This document shows, piece after piece, positions 23,898 through 32,469 of a stretch of 64,000 nucleotides of DNA. Source of the stretch: Petrimonas sp. IBARAKI. Lineage in GTDB: Bacteria; Bacteroidota; Bacteroidia; Bacteroidales; Dysgonomonadaceae. The translations under genes and the position numbers were made by a program. The stretch lies in contig AP018040.2 of assembly GCA_002356435.2 (NCBI GenBank), positions 1,612,001-1,676,000 of the forward strand, given 5' to 3'. The first letter of the stretch is position 1; every line of letters begins with the position of its first letter. The notes beneath the pieces are model-generated. The model did no database searches. It was given only the letters and a program-made list of their open reading frames with translations, and was not told the origin of the DNA.

Positions 23898-26800
23898 ATG
23901 ACAAAAATATCAAAAGAAGAAATTAAAGAAGCTTACATTAAGCTCAAATCATATATCTACTATGATACAACCGAATTATTTCAACGAAGGAAACTAGCAG
24001 AATTTGAAACTGGTTTGTTGGATGACGATTATCTTTTCGGTCACAAGAAAACGCCATATTCAAATGGCATTTTTAATATGAATGTCAAACTTGAAGAAAA
24101 GTTTGATAAAATAGTAGAATGGATAAATAAGCACAAAAAGGAAAATACATTTGAACAATTTCTTGCCGAAATAAATCTAATATATCTCCCTAAAAAATTC
24201 AATAAAGCTGATGATGGAGATAATTTCTTGAGTAATCAAAGAATTTCAGATAAATATGAAATTGAAAAAGTCACCGTATTTGCTGATATACCAATAGAAT
24301 TGCATCTTGTAACAATTCTTTGGCTTACCCAATATGGATATTTATTAGACACAAAACTTGACGAAAGTTGTGTTGGAAATAGACTTGTTTTAAATAAATC
24401 AAAAGATAGCATAGTAAAAGGCAGTGGCTTATTTAAGCCATATTTTAGTCAATATCAAAAATGGAGAGACCAATCAGTTGATGAAGCACAACGAAAATTA
24501 CAAAATGGAAGCAAAGTGGCTTTCATTAATCTTGATTTAAAGGATTACTTTTATTCTGTTCGAATCAACTTTGATGAAATTGAAAAAATAATTTTTGGAG
24601 AAAATGGTTATAAAGGGGGTTCTAATGTTCACGATATTTTTAAGGAATTTCATATTCGTTTTACAGAATTACTAGCACAGAAGAAATACCCGAATAAATT
24701 CATTGAAAACATTCCCGAAGGAAATGTTGTACTTCCAATTGGAATTGCTTCATCATATGTTCTTGCAAATTTCTATTTAAATGATTTGGATAACCGAATT
24801 AAAAAGCTAATTCCGCAAGTCTATTATAGTCGTTATGTAGATGACATTTTAATTGTCATTGAAAATCCTGATTTCAATTTTCATAAAAGTGAAAAATGTG
24901 AAAATGTGAAGTTTAGTTTTGAAAAGTATGCAATAAAAGAAAAAATTACATTTGTTAAAACAGAGAAAGAATATTACGATAATGTTTCAAAAACAGAACG
25001 TTTCATTTTAGAAACGCTAAATCCAATAGTCAAGCTTATTGATTATCCTGCTGAGCTGAAATCCAATCGACCAAATGTAAAAAATGAAGATTGTATATTT
25101 AAAATAACTTGCCTTGAAGGAGCATATTTTCAAGGTGAAAAAACATTGTTATACTATTTTGATAACGAAGAATCAACTGCCGTTATTGATAAATTAAAGC
25201 AAGAACTTGAAGAACGTACTAGTGAATTTAGAGACTTCCCTGAAGATGGTATGGGTGAATCTTCTTTTGATGAACAAGCATATCATTTGGTTTTTGATGG
25301 CACCGAAGGAAAAATTAGAACTCTAAAAGACTACAAGGAAAATCGTTATGGGTTAAGCGTTTTTTTAGCTAATCGAATTTTTGCCGCTTTAAGACGGTCA
25401 AAAAAAGTTGATAAGAAAGAAACAGATAAACTGCTTAAATTATTTAAAGGTTTAAATAATTTAGAACACTTCAGACTATGGGAAAAAGTGTTTACGTTTT
25501 TTCTTGTAAATGATAATCAAGAGGGTTTCATATCATTCTACAAACATACTCTTTTGCAAATTCAGAAACTAAATAGTAAAACAAAAATACAGAACTCCGA
25601 AATCTCTTATAATGATGTAGCAAGCTCATTAATGAAATATTTTGATATTTCGATAGAAATGCCTTTGGCTTTGCATCCAGAATTCATTAAAAAAGATACG
25701 AAGCCATATAAAGACCTTGAAATATTTCATAATACTTACAAAGACGAAGTAGACTTTTGGAACAACATAACATTAACAAAACCTGGTTCATTTTATATTT
25801 ATAAGTTCCGTGTTTGTAATTTAATTAGACATCATTATGTTGCTCACCCATTATTGAATTACACAAAAGCTTCTGGCTGGTCTACATTAAATTTGGTTGA
25901 TAGAAACTTACCAAATGCTCAAAAAACAATTGAAAAACTGGATTTTTCTGATGAGAAAAAAGAACTTTCTCCTCGATTAGTTAAGTTTTGGGAGTGTTGT
26001 ATTGCGGTAACAACAAATAAGCTATTAAAAGATTCCCATAATTATATTATTGATGGGGATGAGCGATACCAATATACTAGCATTTTGAATGACAGTAAAA
26101 AAGATGAAGATTTTATTTTGAATGAAGCCTTCAAACTATATTCTGAAATTAATTCTTTACATTTTACTACAGATTCTCCAAATGTAAATGATTTTTTTAG
26201 ACGTATTCATAAGAGAATCACCCCAGCTAATGGTGAAAGAGAAGTTGAAATTAATGAACTGCATATCAATAGTAATGAACGTTTTGAAGAAAGTCCGTCT
26301 ATTTCAATTGCGAATACGCAGGTTAAATTATCAAACATTGAAACTAGTGTTAAAGGAAAACCCAATTTAAGTAATCAACGATATTTGACATTTGCAAAAC
26401 TTCTAAGAGAGTCAAGACAAGAAGGTGCAAATATTTTTGTGCTTCCTGAATTTTCAGTTCCGTATGAATTTGTTTCAAGTCTTGCAAAATATAGTGAGAA
26501 GAACCAAATGGCAATTGTTGCAGGATTAGAACATTGGAAAGTAAATGATATTTGTTACAACTTTATCGTTTCAATAATTCCAGTAAAAGTTAATGAGGTT
26601 AATGATGCAATTGTTTTGTATAGATTAAAAAATCACTACGCACATGTTGAAGAATTAATTGTTAGAGGTTATGGATATAAGGTTCCAAAACCCAAACCAT
26701 ATCGTTATGACCTAATAAATTGGCGTAATTTATATTTTACTTCTTACTATTGTTTTGAATTGGCGGATACGTTTCACAGAAGCATCTTCCGTTCAAAAAT

Positions 26801-27179
26801 CGATTTACTTATAGCATCTGAATGGAATAAAGACACACCTTATTTTTCAAACATTGTAGAAGCTCTTTCAAGAGATTTACATTGCTATATAGCACAAGTA
26901 AATACAAGCCAGTTTGGTGATTCTCGTCTGACACAGCCATCAGAATCCGCTCGTAAAGACTTATTGAAATTGAAGGGTGGTAAAAACGACACAGTTTTAG
27001 TTGAAGACCTAAATATTAATATGCTTAGAGAATTTCAATTAAAATATTTTGAAAGAATCAAAGCGGATAGAGATGAATCTTTTAAACCAGTACCGCCAGA
27101 TTGGAATAGGAAAGATGTCAATAACCGAATTGAAAATAAAAATATATTTGAGAAGGACATAGATGAAGATGATTTTTAG
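23898..27179 (+). CDS. Reverse transcriptase-nitrilase fusion (UG1/DRT1-like)
   Basis: A 1093-residue protein. The RT palm carries FINLDLKDYFYSV (Asp213) and the catalytic YVDD at 313-316. A helical linker of some 450 residues follows. The C-terminal domain is a nitrilase with Glu851 in FVLPEFSVP, Lys911 in YRLKNHYAH and Cys952 in SYYCFELAD, the full catalytic triad. This architecture defines the UG1 class of defence-associated reverse transcriptases (DRT type 1). It starts 46 bp after the SIR2-pAgo gene on the same strand. No adjacent structured RNA was recognised. The two are probably co-expressed; whether they work together is unknown. Confidence 0.88.
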   Translation: MTKISKEEIKEAYIKLKSYIYYDTTELFQRRKLAEFETGLLDDDYLFGHKKTPYSNGIFNMNVKLEEKFDKIVEWINKHKKENTFEQFLAEINLIYLPKKFNKADDGDNFLSNQRISDKYEIEKVTVFADIPIELHLVTILWLTQYGYLLDTKLDESCVGNRLVLNKSKDSIVKGSGLFKPYFSQYQKWRDQSVDEAQRKLQNGSKVAFINLDLKDYFYSVRINFDEIEKIIFGENGYKGGSNVHDIFKEFHIRFTELLAQKKYPNKFIENIPEGNVVLPIGIASSYVLANFYLNDLDNRIKKLIPQVYYSRYVDDILIVIENPDFNFHKSEKCENVKFSFEKYAIKEKITFVKTEKEYYDNVSKTERFILETLNPIVKLIDYPAELKSNRPNVKNEDCIFKITCLEGAYFQGEKTLLYYFDNEESTAVIDKLKQELEERTSEFRDFPEDGMGESSFDEQAYHLVFDGTEGKIRTLKDYKENRYGLSVFLANRIFAALRRSKKVDKKETDKLLKLFKGLNNLEHFRLWEKVFTFFLVNDNQEGFISFYKHTLLQIQKLNSKTKIQNSEISYNDVASSLMKYFDISIEMPLALHPEFIKKDTKPYKDLEIFHNTYKDEVDFWNNITLTKPGSFYIYKFRVCNLIRHHYVAHPLLNYTKASGWSTLNLVDRNLPNAQKTIEKLDFSDEKKELSPRLVKFWECCIAVTTNKLLKDSHNYIIDGDERYQYTSILNDSKKDEDFILNEAFKLYSEINSLHFTTDSPNVNDFFRRIHKRITPANGEREVEINELHINSNERFEESPSISIANTQVKLSNIETSVKGKPNLSNQRYLTFAKLLRESRQEGANIFVLPEFSVPYEFVSSLAKYSEKNQMAIVAGLEHWKVNDICYNFIVSIIPVKVNEVNDAIVLYRLKNHYAHVEELIVRGYGYKVPKPKPYRYDLINWRNLYFTSYYCFELADTFHRSIFRSKIDLLIASEWNKDTPYFSNIVEALSRDLHCYIAQVNTSQFGDSRLTQPSESARKDLLKLKGGKNDTVLVEDLNINMLREFQLKYFERIKADRDESFKPVPPDWNRKDVNNRIENKNIFEKDIDEDDF

Positions 27180-27195
27180 CCAACACACAGTCGTA

Positions 27196-27252
27196 AGCAC
27201 ATTTGCAAACCCGCACAAGCCAACGCTCAAACCAAAGGCTTGCAAAAGAGCT
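27196..27252. repeat. Boundary repeat B
   Basis: A near copy of 20174-20229 in the same orientation, starting 17 bp after the RT-nitrilase stop. Shared blocks include AGCACATTTGCAA, GCCAACGCTCAAA and GCTTGCAAAAGAGCT. With repeat A it brackets exactly the three defence genes. Confidence 0.7.
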
Positions 27253-27420
27253 TCCGTCTCTCCAGCCCAAGTAACCGCCTTTCAGGACGGTTTTAGGATT
27301 GCCCTCGCTCAAAAAAACAAAATAAATTTGTGCTTCGTGGATAGGTTGGTGCAGTTTGAAAATGATAAGAATATAAAAGCTAAATAAATGACAAACAGAC
27401 GGATATGAATGAACACCAGT

Positions 27421-27552
27421 TGCCAACATGCGGTATAGTTAATTGCCGGTGCAGTGGGTATTCGAGCGGCACAGCTCGCATCAAAAGTAGTTGTAACTTG
27501 ATAGGAAAGTGCTTCGAAATCGGCAACTAACCATACCGCCATCCGTTATGGC
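27421..27552. repeat. attC-like palindrome IR1
   Basis: Left arm GCGGTATAGTTAATTGCCG and right arm CGGCAACTAACCATACCGC pair over 19 positions, leaving two A:C mismatches. The outer edges are GCCAACA on the left and CCGTTATGGC on the right, and the centre is about 70 nt. It precedes the DUF1648 gene. The layout resembles integron attC sites. Confidence 0.55.
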
Positions 27553-27594
27553 CAATGTTAACAGACGGCTGTAAAGTGATAATTTAAGACAAAA

Positions 27595-28083
27595 ATGGAA
27601 AGACGACCAAAAATAAATATTGAGATGACAACAACCGACAAAATAGTTGAGATTATCGGTTGGCTTGCATTGTTGACAGTCTGGGCTCTGACAATTACAA
27701 ATTATTCAGACTTGCCAGACACAATACCGACACATTACAACGGAGCAGGAGAAATTGATGGATTTGGGAGTAAAGTTAATATTCTGATTTTACCTTTAAT
27801 TGCGACATTTTTTTTCGTTGGAATAACAATACTTAATAAGTTTCCCCACATCTTTAATTATCCGAAAAAAATTAACAAGGACAATGCACTGAGACAGTAT
27901 ACAAATATGACAAAAATGAATCGATACTTAAAGCTTGTTTTTGTCATAGTTTTTGGACTTTTAGCCTATAAGACGATACAAAACACTGGTGGACTTGGCT
28001 CATGGTTTTTACCTTTAACAATGGGACTGTTTGTTATTCCCATGACATATTTTGTAGTCAAATCATTTATGACAAAATCATAA
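27595..28083 (+). CDS. DUF1648 membrane protein (SdpI-like N-terminal domain)
   Basis: A 162-residue protein. After a hydrophobic segment at about 20-37 comes YSDLPDTIPTHYNGAGEIDG, the diagnostic DUF1648 motif. Three further membrane segments follow at about 58-78, 108-125 and 132-154. DUF1648 occurs alone or in SdpI, an immunity protein against a killing factor, but function is unproven here. It is the only gene between palindromes IR1 and IR2, so it looks like a single-gene cassette. The ATG at 27625 is an alternative start. Confidence 0.75.
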   Translation: MERRPKINIEMTTTDKIVEIIGWLALLTVWALTITNYSDLPDTIPTHYNGAGEIDGFGSKVNILILPLIATFFFVGITILNKFPHIFNYPKKINKDNALRQYTNMTKMNRYLKLVFVIVFGLLAYKTIQNTGGLGSWFLPLTMGLFVIPMTYFVVKSFMTKS

Positions 28084-28100
28084 TAAACGCAAGAAACACA

Positions 28101-28240
28101 GGCCATAACATAAACTATATGTCAATTGCCGTTTCCGTGCTGACAACACGCCGTTTAGCCCGCAAAAGCAGCGGTGCGGCTCGACAGAAAAGAAGCCCGC
28201 AGTCGGCAACTGCATATAGTTCCGACCGTTACTACCAATG
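28101..28240. repeat. attC-like palindrome IR2
   Basis: The arms AACTATATGTCAATTGCCG and CGGCAACTGCATATAGTT pair over 18 bp with one extra T in the left arm and an A:C mismatch. The edges are CCATAACA (left) and ACCGTTACT (right). It begins 18 bp after the DUF1648 stop codon. Confidence 0.55.
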
Positions 28241-28521
28241 CTAAAAAGTCAAACACCAGCAGGTAATAAACAGTTTGGTATCGGTATATGATGAAAGCTT
28301 TAAACTTCTGAAGAAATTATCGGCAAACAAGTTATTGTAGTTGTATGTTAAAAGACGGTTGCAGAAAATCCTACTCCACCGGGGTAATCCAATGATTTTC
28401 ATTGCTTTATTTGTGTAGTTGAGATTAGACGGGTATTTACGGGCAATAGTATGTCGTTATTCTTACCCCCAGGCTCCGTAAGAGCCTTATTGCTAAGAGC
28501 CTTTCATTCCTTGACCTCCTG
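28241..28521. other. Gap between IR2 and IS21
   Basis: No gene. A small hairpin GGCTC/GAGCC lies near 28471. The last 6 bp, CTCCTG (28516-28521), are the target duplication of IS21. Confidence 0.5.
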
Positions 28522-28647
28522 TGTAAACAGGAATTAAAAATACAGTGAAAATGGGAAAATCCTGTACAGTGTTTTTGGGAACATTACCTACAGTATTTTC
28601 GGGAACAGGAATACAGTAAATTCTGAGCAAAAATAAAGATATTTTCG

Positions 28648-29409
28648 TTAGTTTTTTTCATTTTCAAAAATTGTTTTTCTGTTTTGCATACGATAGCTTT
28701 TTCCTTTTAGTTGTATTAGTTGACATTTATACAGGAAACGGTCTAATAATGCGGTAGCCAGAGTTTCATCATCAAGCGATCTGGCCCACTCGGCGGGTGA
28801 TTTGTTGGTTGTGATAATAAACGAGGTGGTTTCATATACCTGATTGATAAATACAAAGAACCGGTTACCATCTTCGCGGTTTACCGGAAGTGTCATCACG
28901 TCATCAATAATGATCAACTGGGCCTCCGCTAATCGTTTGAACTCTTTGGCTGCATTTTGAGATACATCCTTTAAGCGTAAGGTTGACAGAATATCACTGA
29001 TATTTCTAAAATATGCCTTGTAACCACGCTGTACGGCATCAAAGCCCAAGCCCGCCGAGATATAGGTCTTTCCTGTTCCCGAAGGTCCGGTTAGCATGAT
29101 GTTGTAACATTGATCCAACCAGTTCAATTCACGCAACTGATTGAGCTGAGTGGGATTCAGGCCACTGGTAAAAGAGTGGTCGTACTGTTCCAGATCGTGG
29201 TTGACGGGCAGTCTGGCTAATTTCATTCGTAGCAGCTGCTGTTTGGCTTCGCGCTCCTTGACTTCGTGGGAAAACAGCTTGAACACAAACTCGTCGTAGC
29301 TGGGGGCGTCGTTCTGTGCCTCAAGTAGCAAGTTGGTGATATTACTACCGATACCCGACAGGCGCAGACGTGTGGCATGCTTCTTAATTTGTGGTATGTA
29401 CTGGCTCAT
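28648..29409 (-). CDS. istB: IS21 helper ATPase IstB
   Basis: A 253-residue AAA+ protein with Walker A TGPSGTGKTY, Walker B LIIIDDVMTLP and sensor segment SFIITTNKSPAEWA. IstB helps IstA select and use target DNA. Its start overlaps the end of istA by 26 bp, as usual in the family. Confidence 0.92.
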   Translation of the reverse strand: MSQYIPQIKKHATRLRLSGIGSNITNLLLEAQNDAPSYDEFVFKLFSHEVKEREAKQQLLRMKLARLPVNHDLEQYDHSFTSGLNPTQLNQLRELNWLDQCYNIMLTGPSGTGKTYISAGLGFDAVQRGYKAYFRNISDILSTLRLKDVSQNAAKEFKRLAEAQLIIIDDVMTLPVNREDGNRFFVFINQVYETTSFIITTNKSPAEWARSLDDETLATALLDRFLYKCQLIQLKGKSYRMQNRKTIFENEKN

Positions 29410-31006
29410 GGCTGCTGATGTTCTGGTTAAAGATTAATTCATATTCGCTGATCCTTGACTTGTCAGGCTCCATGTTTGCCAGTAGTTGAGTTTGCGTCCC
29501 TCCAAGTGGTTTAAAGGTGGCCTTTTCAGGTGTCTTTTTTACTTTATTGGTACTTTCTAACAGAGATTTGAAATCATTGGCACTAAACAATTCGTTGCGA
29601 ACACAAAAGTCCAGGGCTTTTTCGGATGCTGCGGCTCCATAACTTTCAGCCAATGCCAACAAGGTGCAGAGTTGATCCCGCACATAACGGGGATAACGTT
29701 GATCAATACGATCTACAAAACAAAGAATGGCCGAACTGTGCATAAAAAAGTCCTTTACCCTGGAACGTAACTGGTCCAGCTTGATAGATGTGTCCCGGCG
29801 ATGATTGCTGTTGATGACATTGTTTCCAACCCCGGCTGGCACCTGATGCCTGGCAATGGTTTGTCCGCCTTGGTCCGAGATGATTAACAGGGAACCATCT
29901 TCCTTGAGATGTACACGGGTTTCATCGTTCCTGTAGGTTCCAAAGGGTACGGAATAGCTGTTGCCACGATATTTAACCGTATTGGTCTTTAAAACCCGGT
30001 GGCCTTCTTCTCTTGTCTGTGGAAATAACGGATACCATGTCATAAGGTAGGGTTGTTCCCTTGTCCATAGCTCCCGGGGAATCCGTCTGGTAGTGTTATG
30101 TACCATTGCATTGCCGGTACGCTCCAGCCAGTTCAGAACCTCGGTATTCAGGTGATTAACGTCAACAAAGGTGCGATGGAACAAAAAATTATTCTTTACA
30201 TACCTTACCGTATTCTCGACTTTACCTTTACTCTGGGGATCTGCCGCACGACAGAACACAACCCGGAAGGGACGGGAGGACTGGTAGCTATTGAAGGTTT
30301 CCGTCATTACATAATCACCCAGATTCTCACGATGCAAAAATACGCTGTCCTGATCATAAACAATCTCCTGAGGGATCCCTTTAAAGTAGGAGAAAGCCAG
30401 TTCGTGTGCCATTGCGGCACTATCGGATGTAAACGCAGAATCACGAAACAGTACAAACTTTTGCCGGCTATAACAAAGCAACATAATGAAAAAATATACT
30501 TTCACCCATTCACCATTACTTGTACGTAACTTCTTCTCTCCAAAATCGACCTGCGCCTGTTCGCCCGGTGCAAGATCAGGTACCGGCGAGTATTGACGCT
30601 CACTGGCTGTAACCTTTGGGATGTTCAGCTGCCTGCGCAGATGCATTACGTAATTGTACACGGTTTTGGGGTCAACAGTTGGAAACAAGGGAAAATGCTC
30701 TTTTATACGATCGTGAACTACGGATGCAGGAGCATCTTCAAACTGTTTCAGGTAACGAATGATAAATTCTTTATAAGGGTCTAACAGACAGGGTTTGGAA
30801 AACTTCTTATCCATAAAATTGTCGAACTCTTCCTCGCTCATGGTGAGCAGCTTCCTTGCTGTGCGGAAATTAATCTGAAGATAATCGGCAATCCGCTGAA
30901 TGGAAAAGCCCTCGTTTTTGCGAAGTGAATGAATCTGGTGATACATAATAATAAGTCCTTTCTTTTTTGCGTCCATGGCTGTAACCTTTTTAGTTTTGAC
31001 TGCCAA
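29384..31006 (-). CDS. istA: IS21-family transposase IstA
   Basis: A 540-residue DDE transposase with an N-terminal helix-turn-helix (GFSIQRIADYLQINFRTARK), the catalytic core starting GEQAQVDFGEK, second Asp in IVYDQDSVF and Glu in SKGKVENTVRYVK. Full length for the family; no disruption. Confidence 0.92.
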   Translation of the reverse strand: MAVKTKKVTAMDAKKKGLIIMYHQIHSLRKNEGFSIQRIADYLQINFRTARKLLTMSEEEFDNFMDKKFSKPCLLDPYKEFIIRYLKQFEDAPASVVHDRIKEHFPLFPTVDPKTVYNYVMHLRRQLNIPKVTASERQYSPVPDLAPGEQAQVDFGEKKLRTSNGEWVKVYFFIMLLCYSRQKFVLFRDSAFTSDSAAMAHELAFSYFKGIPQEIVYDQDSVFLHRENLGDYVMTETFNSYQSSRPFRVVFCRAADPQSKGKVENTVRYVKNNFLFHRTFVDVNHLNTEVLNWLERTGNAMVHNTTRRIPRELWTREQPYLMTWYPLFPQTREEGHRVLKTNTVKYRGNSYSVPFGTYRNDETRVHLKEDGSLLIISDQGGQTIARHQVPAGVGNNVINSNHRRDTSIKLDQLRSRVKDFFMHSSAILCFVDRIDQRYPRYVRDQLCTLLALAESYGAAASEKALDFCVRNELFSANDFKSLLESTNKVKKTPEKATFKPLGGTQTQLLANMEPDKSRISEYELIFNQNISSHEPVHTTN

Positions 31007-31328
31007 GATACGCTGGTTAATAAAATTAATACAACTTATTACTGTACTTTTGTTCCCATTTTCACTGTATAATTGTTCCCGTTTTTACTGTAGTCGGATT
31101 CCCATTTTCACTGTATTTTTGATTCCTGTTTACACTCCTGATTTGAATTTTGCGGATTTGTCGTGAAGATCAAAAAAAAGCGCTATAGTGTTTCGTGCCC
31201 GTTAAATTCTGTTATGTATCCATAGGTCTTAGTTTTTAAAATTTGACATTTATTTGCTCATGGGTCAAAGAAAACGAAATATAACCGAACATATACAAAG
31301 AACACCATTGTTAATTATCATTTTTGCA

Positions 31329-31342
31329 TTGATAGTTATCAA
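31329..31342. promoter_or_regulatory. Palindromic operator candidate
   Basis: TTGATA GT TATCAA, a perfect 6-bp inverted repeat 19 bp upstream of the -7 box, placed where the -33 element would be. Suits autoregulation by the downstream XRE protein. Confidence 0.45.
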
Positions 31343-31360
31343 TACCTCCGCTTTTTTGTC

Positions 31361-31368
31361 TATATTTG
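31361..31368 (+). promoter_or_regulatory. -7 element of the XRE gene
   Basis: TATATTTG (TAnnTTTG) 29 bp before the ATG at 31398. Confidence 0.45.
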
Positions 31369-31397
31369 TGGTAATAAAATAATATCCAGACAGATAT

Positions 31398-31829
31398 ATG
31401 GAAACCAAAGAACAAAAATTAAAAAACACCCATCACGGGCACGCTATCAAGCGTTTCCGCCATACACTGGGCATAAAGCAGGAAGCCCTCGCCTCGGAGA
31501 TGGGACTTAGCCAGGCACTGATTTCCACCTACGAACAGAGAAAGGTCCTTAACGACGAGGTAATCGAACGTTTTGCCAAAGCATTGAACGTGGCTCCCGA
31601 ACTGATCAAGGATTTGGAAGAAGATCCAGTAACGGTGATTATTGAGAATAACACATTTGAAAAGGGGAACAATAATGTCGGTTACGTTACAGACAATACA
31701 ATAACCAACGATCCCATTGAACAGATTCTCGAACTGAACAAAGAGAAAACTGCCCTCTACGAACGGATGCTCGAACTGGAGAAAGAAAAGAGTGCTCTTC
31801 TGGAGAAGTTATTGGAGGACAGGAAATAA
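31398..31829 (+). CDS. XRE-family regulator with C-terminal coiled coil
   Basis: A 143-residue protein. The HTH at residues 16-72 includes RHTLGIKQEALASEMGLSQ and LISTYEQRKVL. A short linker is followed by a leucine/glutamate-rich coiled coil at about 110-143, probably for oligomerisation. Such regulators are common as stand-alone genes in Bacteroidota mobile regions. It precedes a RhuM remnant. Confidence 0.75.
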   Translation: METKEQKLKNTHHGHAIKRFRHTLGIKQEALASEMGLSQALISTYEQRKVLNDEVIERFAKALNVAPELIKDLEEDPVTVIIENNTFEKGNNNVGYVTDNTITNDPIEQILELNKEKTALYERMLELEKEKSALLEKLLEDRK

Positions 31830-31970
31830 GATTCCGATTTTTACCTATCCAAGCACTGGGAGAGCTCCATAAAGAGTATCCATCATATCAAATCAATTTG
31901 TAAAGGATACGACACCATGATTTTGAGCCATATATATAACCTCGAATACAATCTAAGCCAATATTTTATT

Positions 31971-32297
31971 ATGCTGAATATGGAACAACACGGAGAAATA
32001 ATACTTTATCAACCGGACGAAACGGCAAAACTTGAAGTGCGCCTGGAAGATGAGACGGTTTAGCTTACGCAGGCACAAATGAGTGAACTTTTTCAGCGTG
32101 AAAGAACTGTCATCACCAAACACATCAATAAAATATACTCATGGAAGAAAACTCATAACTTTTTAACAATATCATTGTTTTATCCAAATAATCGTTATAT
32201 TTCCTCTATAAATCCATTTGTTTCCCTGCATAATAAACTCATTGAAGCTGGTTTGCTATATTTTAGACACATAGATTTACTGACGAAAGAAGAATGA
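31971..32297 (+). pseudogene. RhuM-like virulence protein remnant with in-frame stop
   Basis: The frame from ATG 31971 reads GEIILYQPDETAKLEVRLED then ETV, stop (TAG at 32061), LTQAQMSELFQRERTVITKH. This is the N-terminus of RhuM-family proteins, in which the stop replaces the conserved Trp of VWLTQ. After HINKI the similarity is lost and the frame ends at 32297, far short of the usual 300 or more residues. Confidence 0.65.
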
Positions 32298-32469
32298 ACT
32301 TTCGTCAATGTAAATTAATTTCCTCTTCGAACTCTTACGGTTCTTGATCGGCGTTCAATACGGATTGTCTGCCACGGTCAGTTTGCGAACCGGGGTATAA
32401 AATCCACCACAAATATAAAGGCCTTACAAACAATCCGACTGCTCCGGAAAAGCGGAACAGGAGTCCGCC
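32298..32469. other. Non-coding flank downstream of the IS110 transposase
   Basis: About 170 bp without a gene. It contains GGGGTATAAAATCC, resembling GGCGTATAAAATTC in the other flank (near 33694), perhaps related to the element ends or core. Confidence 0.35.

Larger units (their letters stand above)
28522..31134 (-). mobile_element. IS21-family insertion sequence
   Basis: Ends are TGTAAACAGG and its inverse CCTGTTTACA, flanked on both sides by the 6-bp duplication CTCCTG (28516-28521 and 31135-31140). Inside each end are several copies of a TACAGT(G/A)AAAA-like subrepeat, the multiple terminal repeats of IS21. It carries istA and istB. Complete and probably recent. Confidence 0.92.
31141..31397. 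other. Upstream region of the XRE gene
   Basis: Contains a palindrome and a -7 box described separately. Nothing else seen. Confidence 0.5.

Noticed and set aside
30098-30529. 143-residue frame opposite istA
   Set aside because: Antisense shadow of the transposase.
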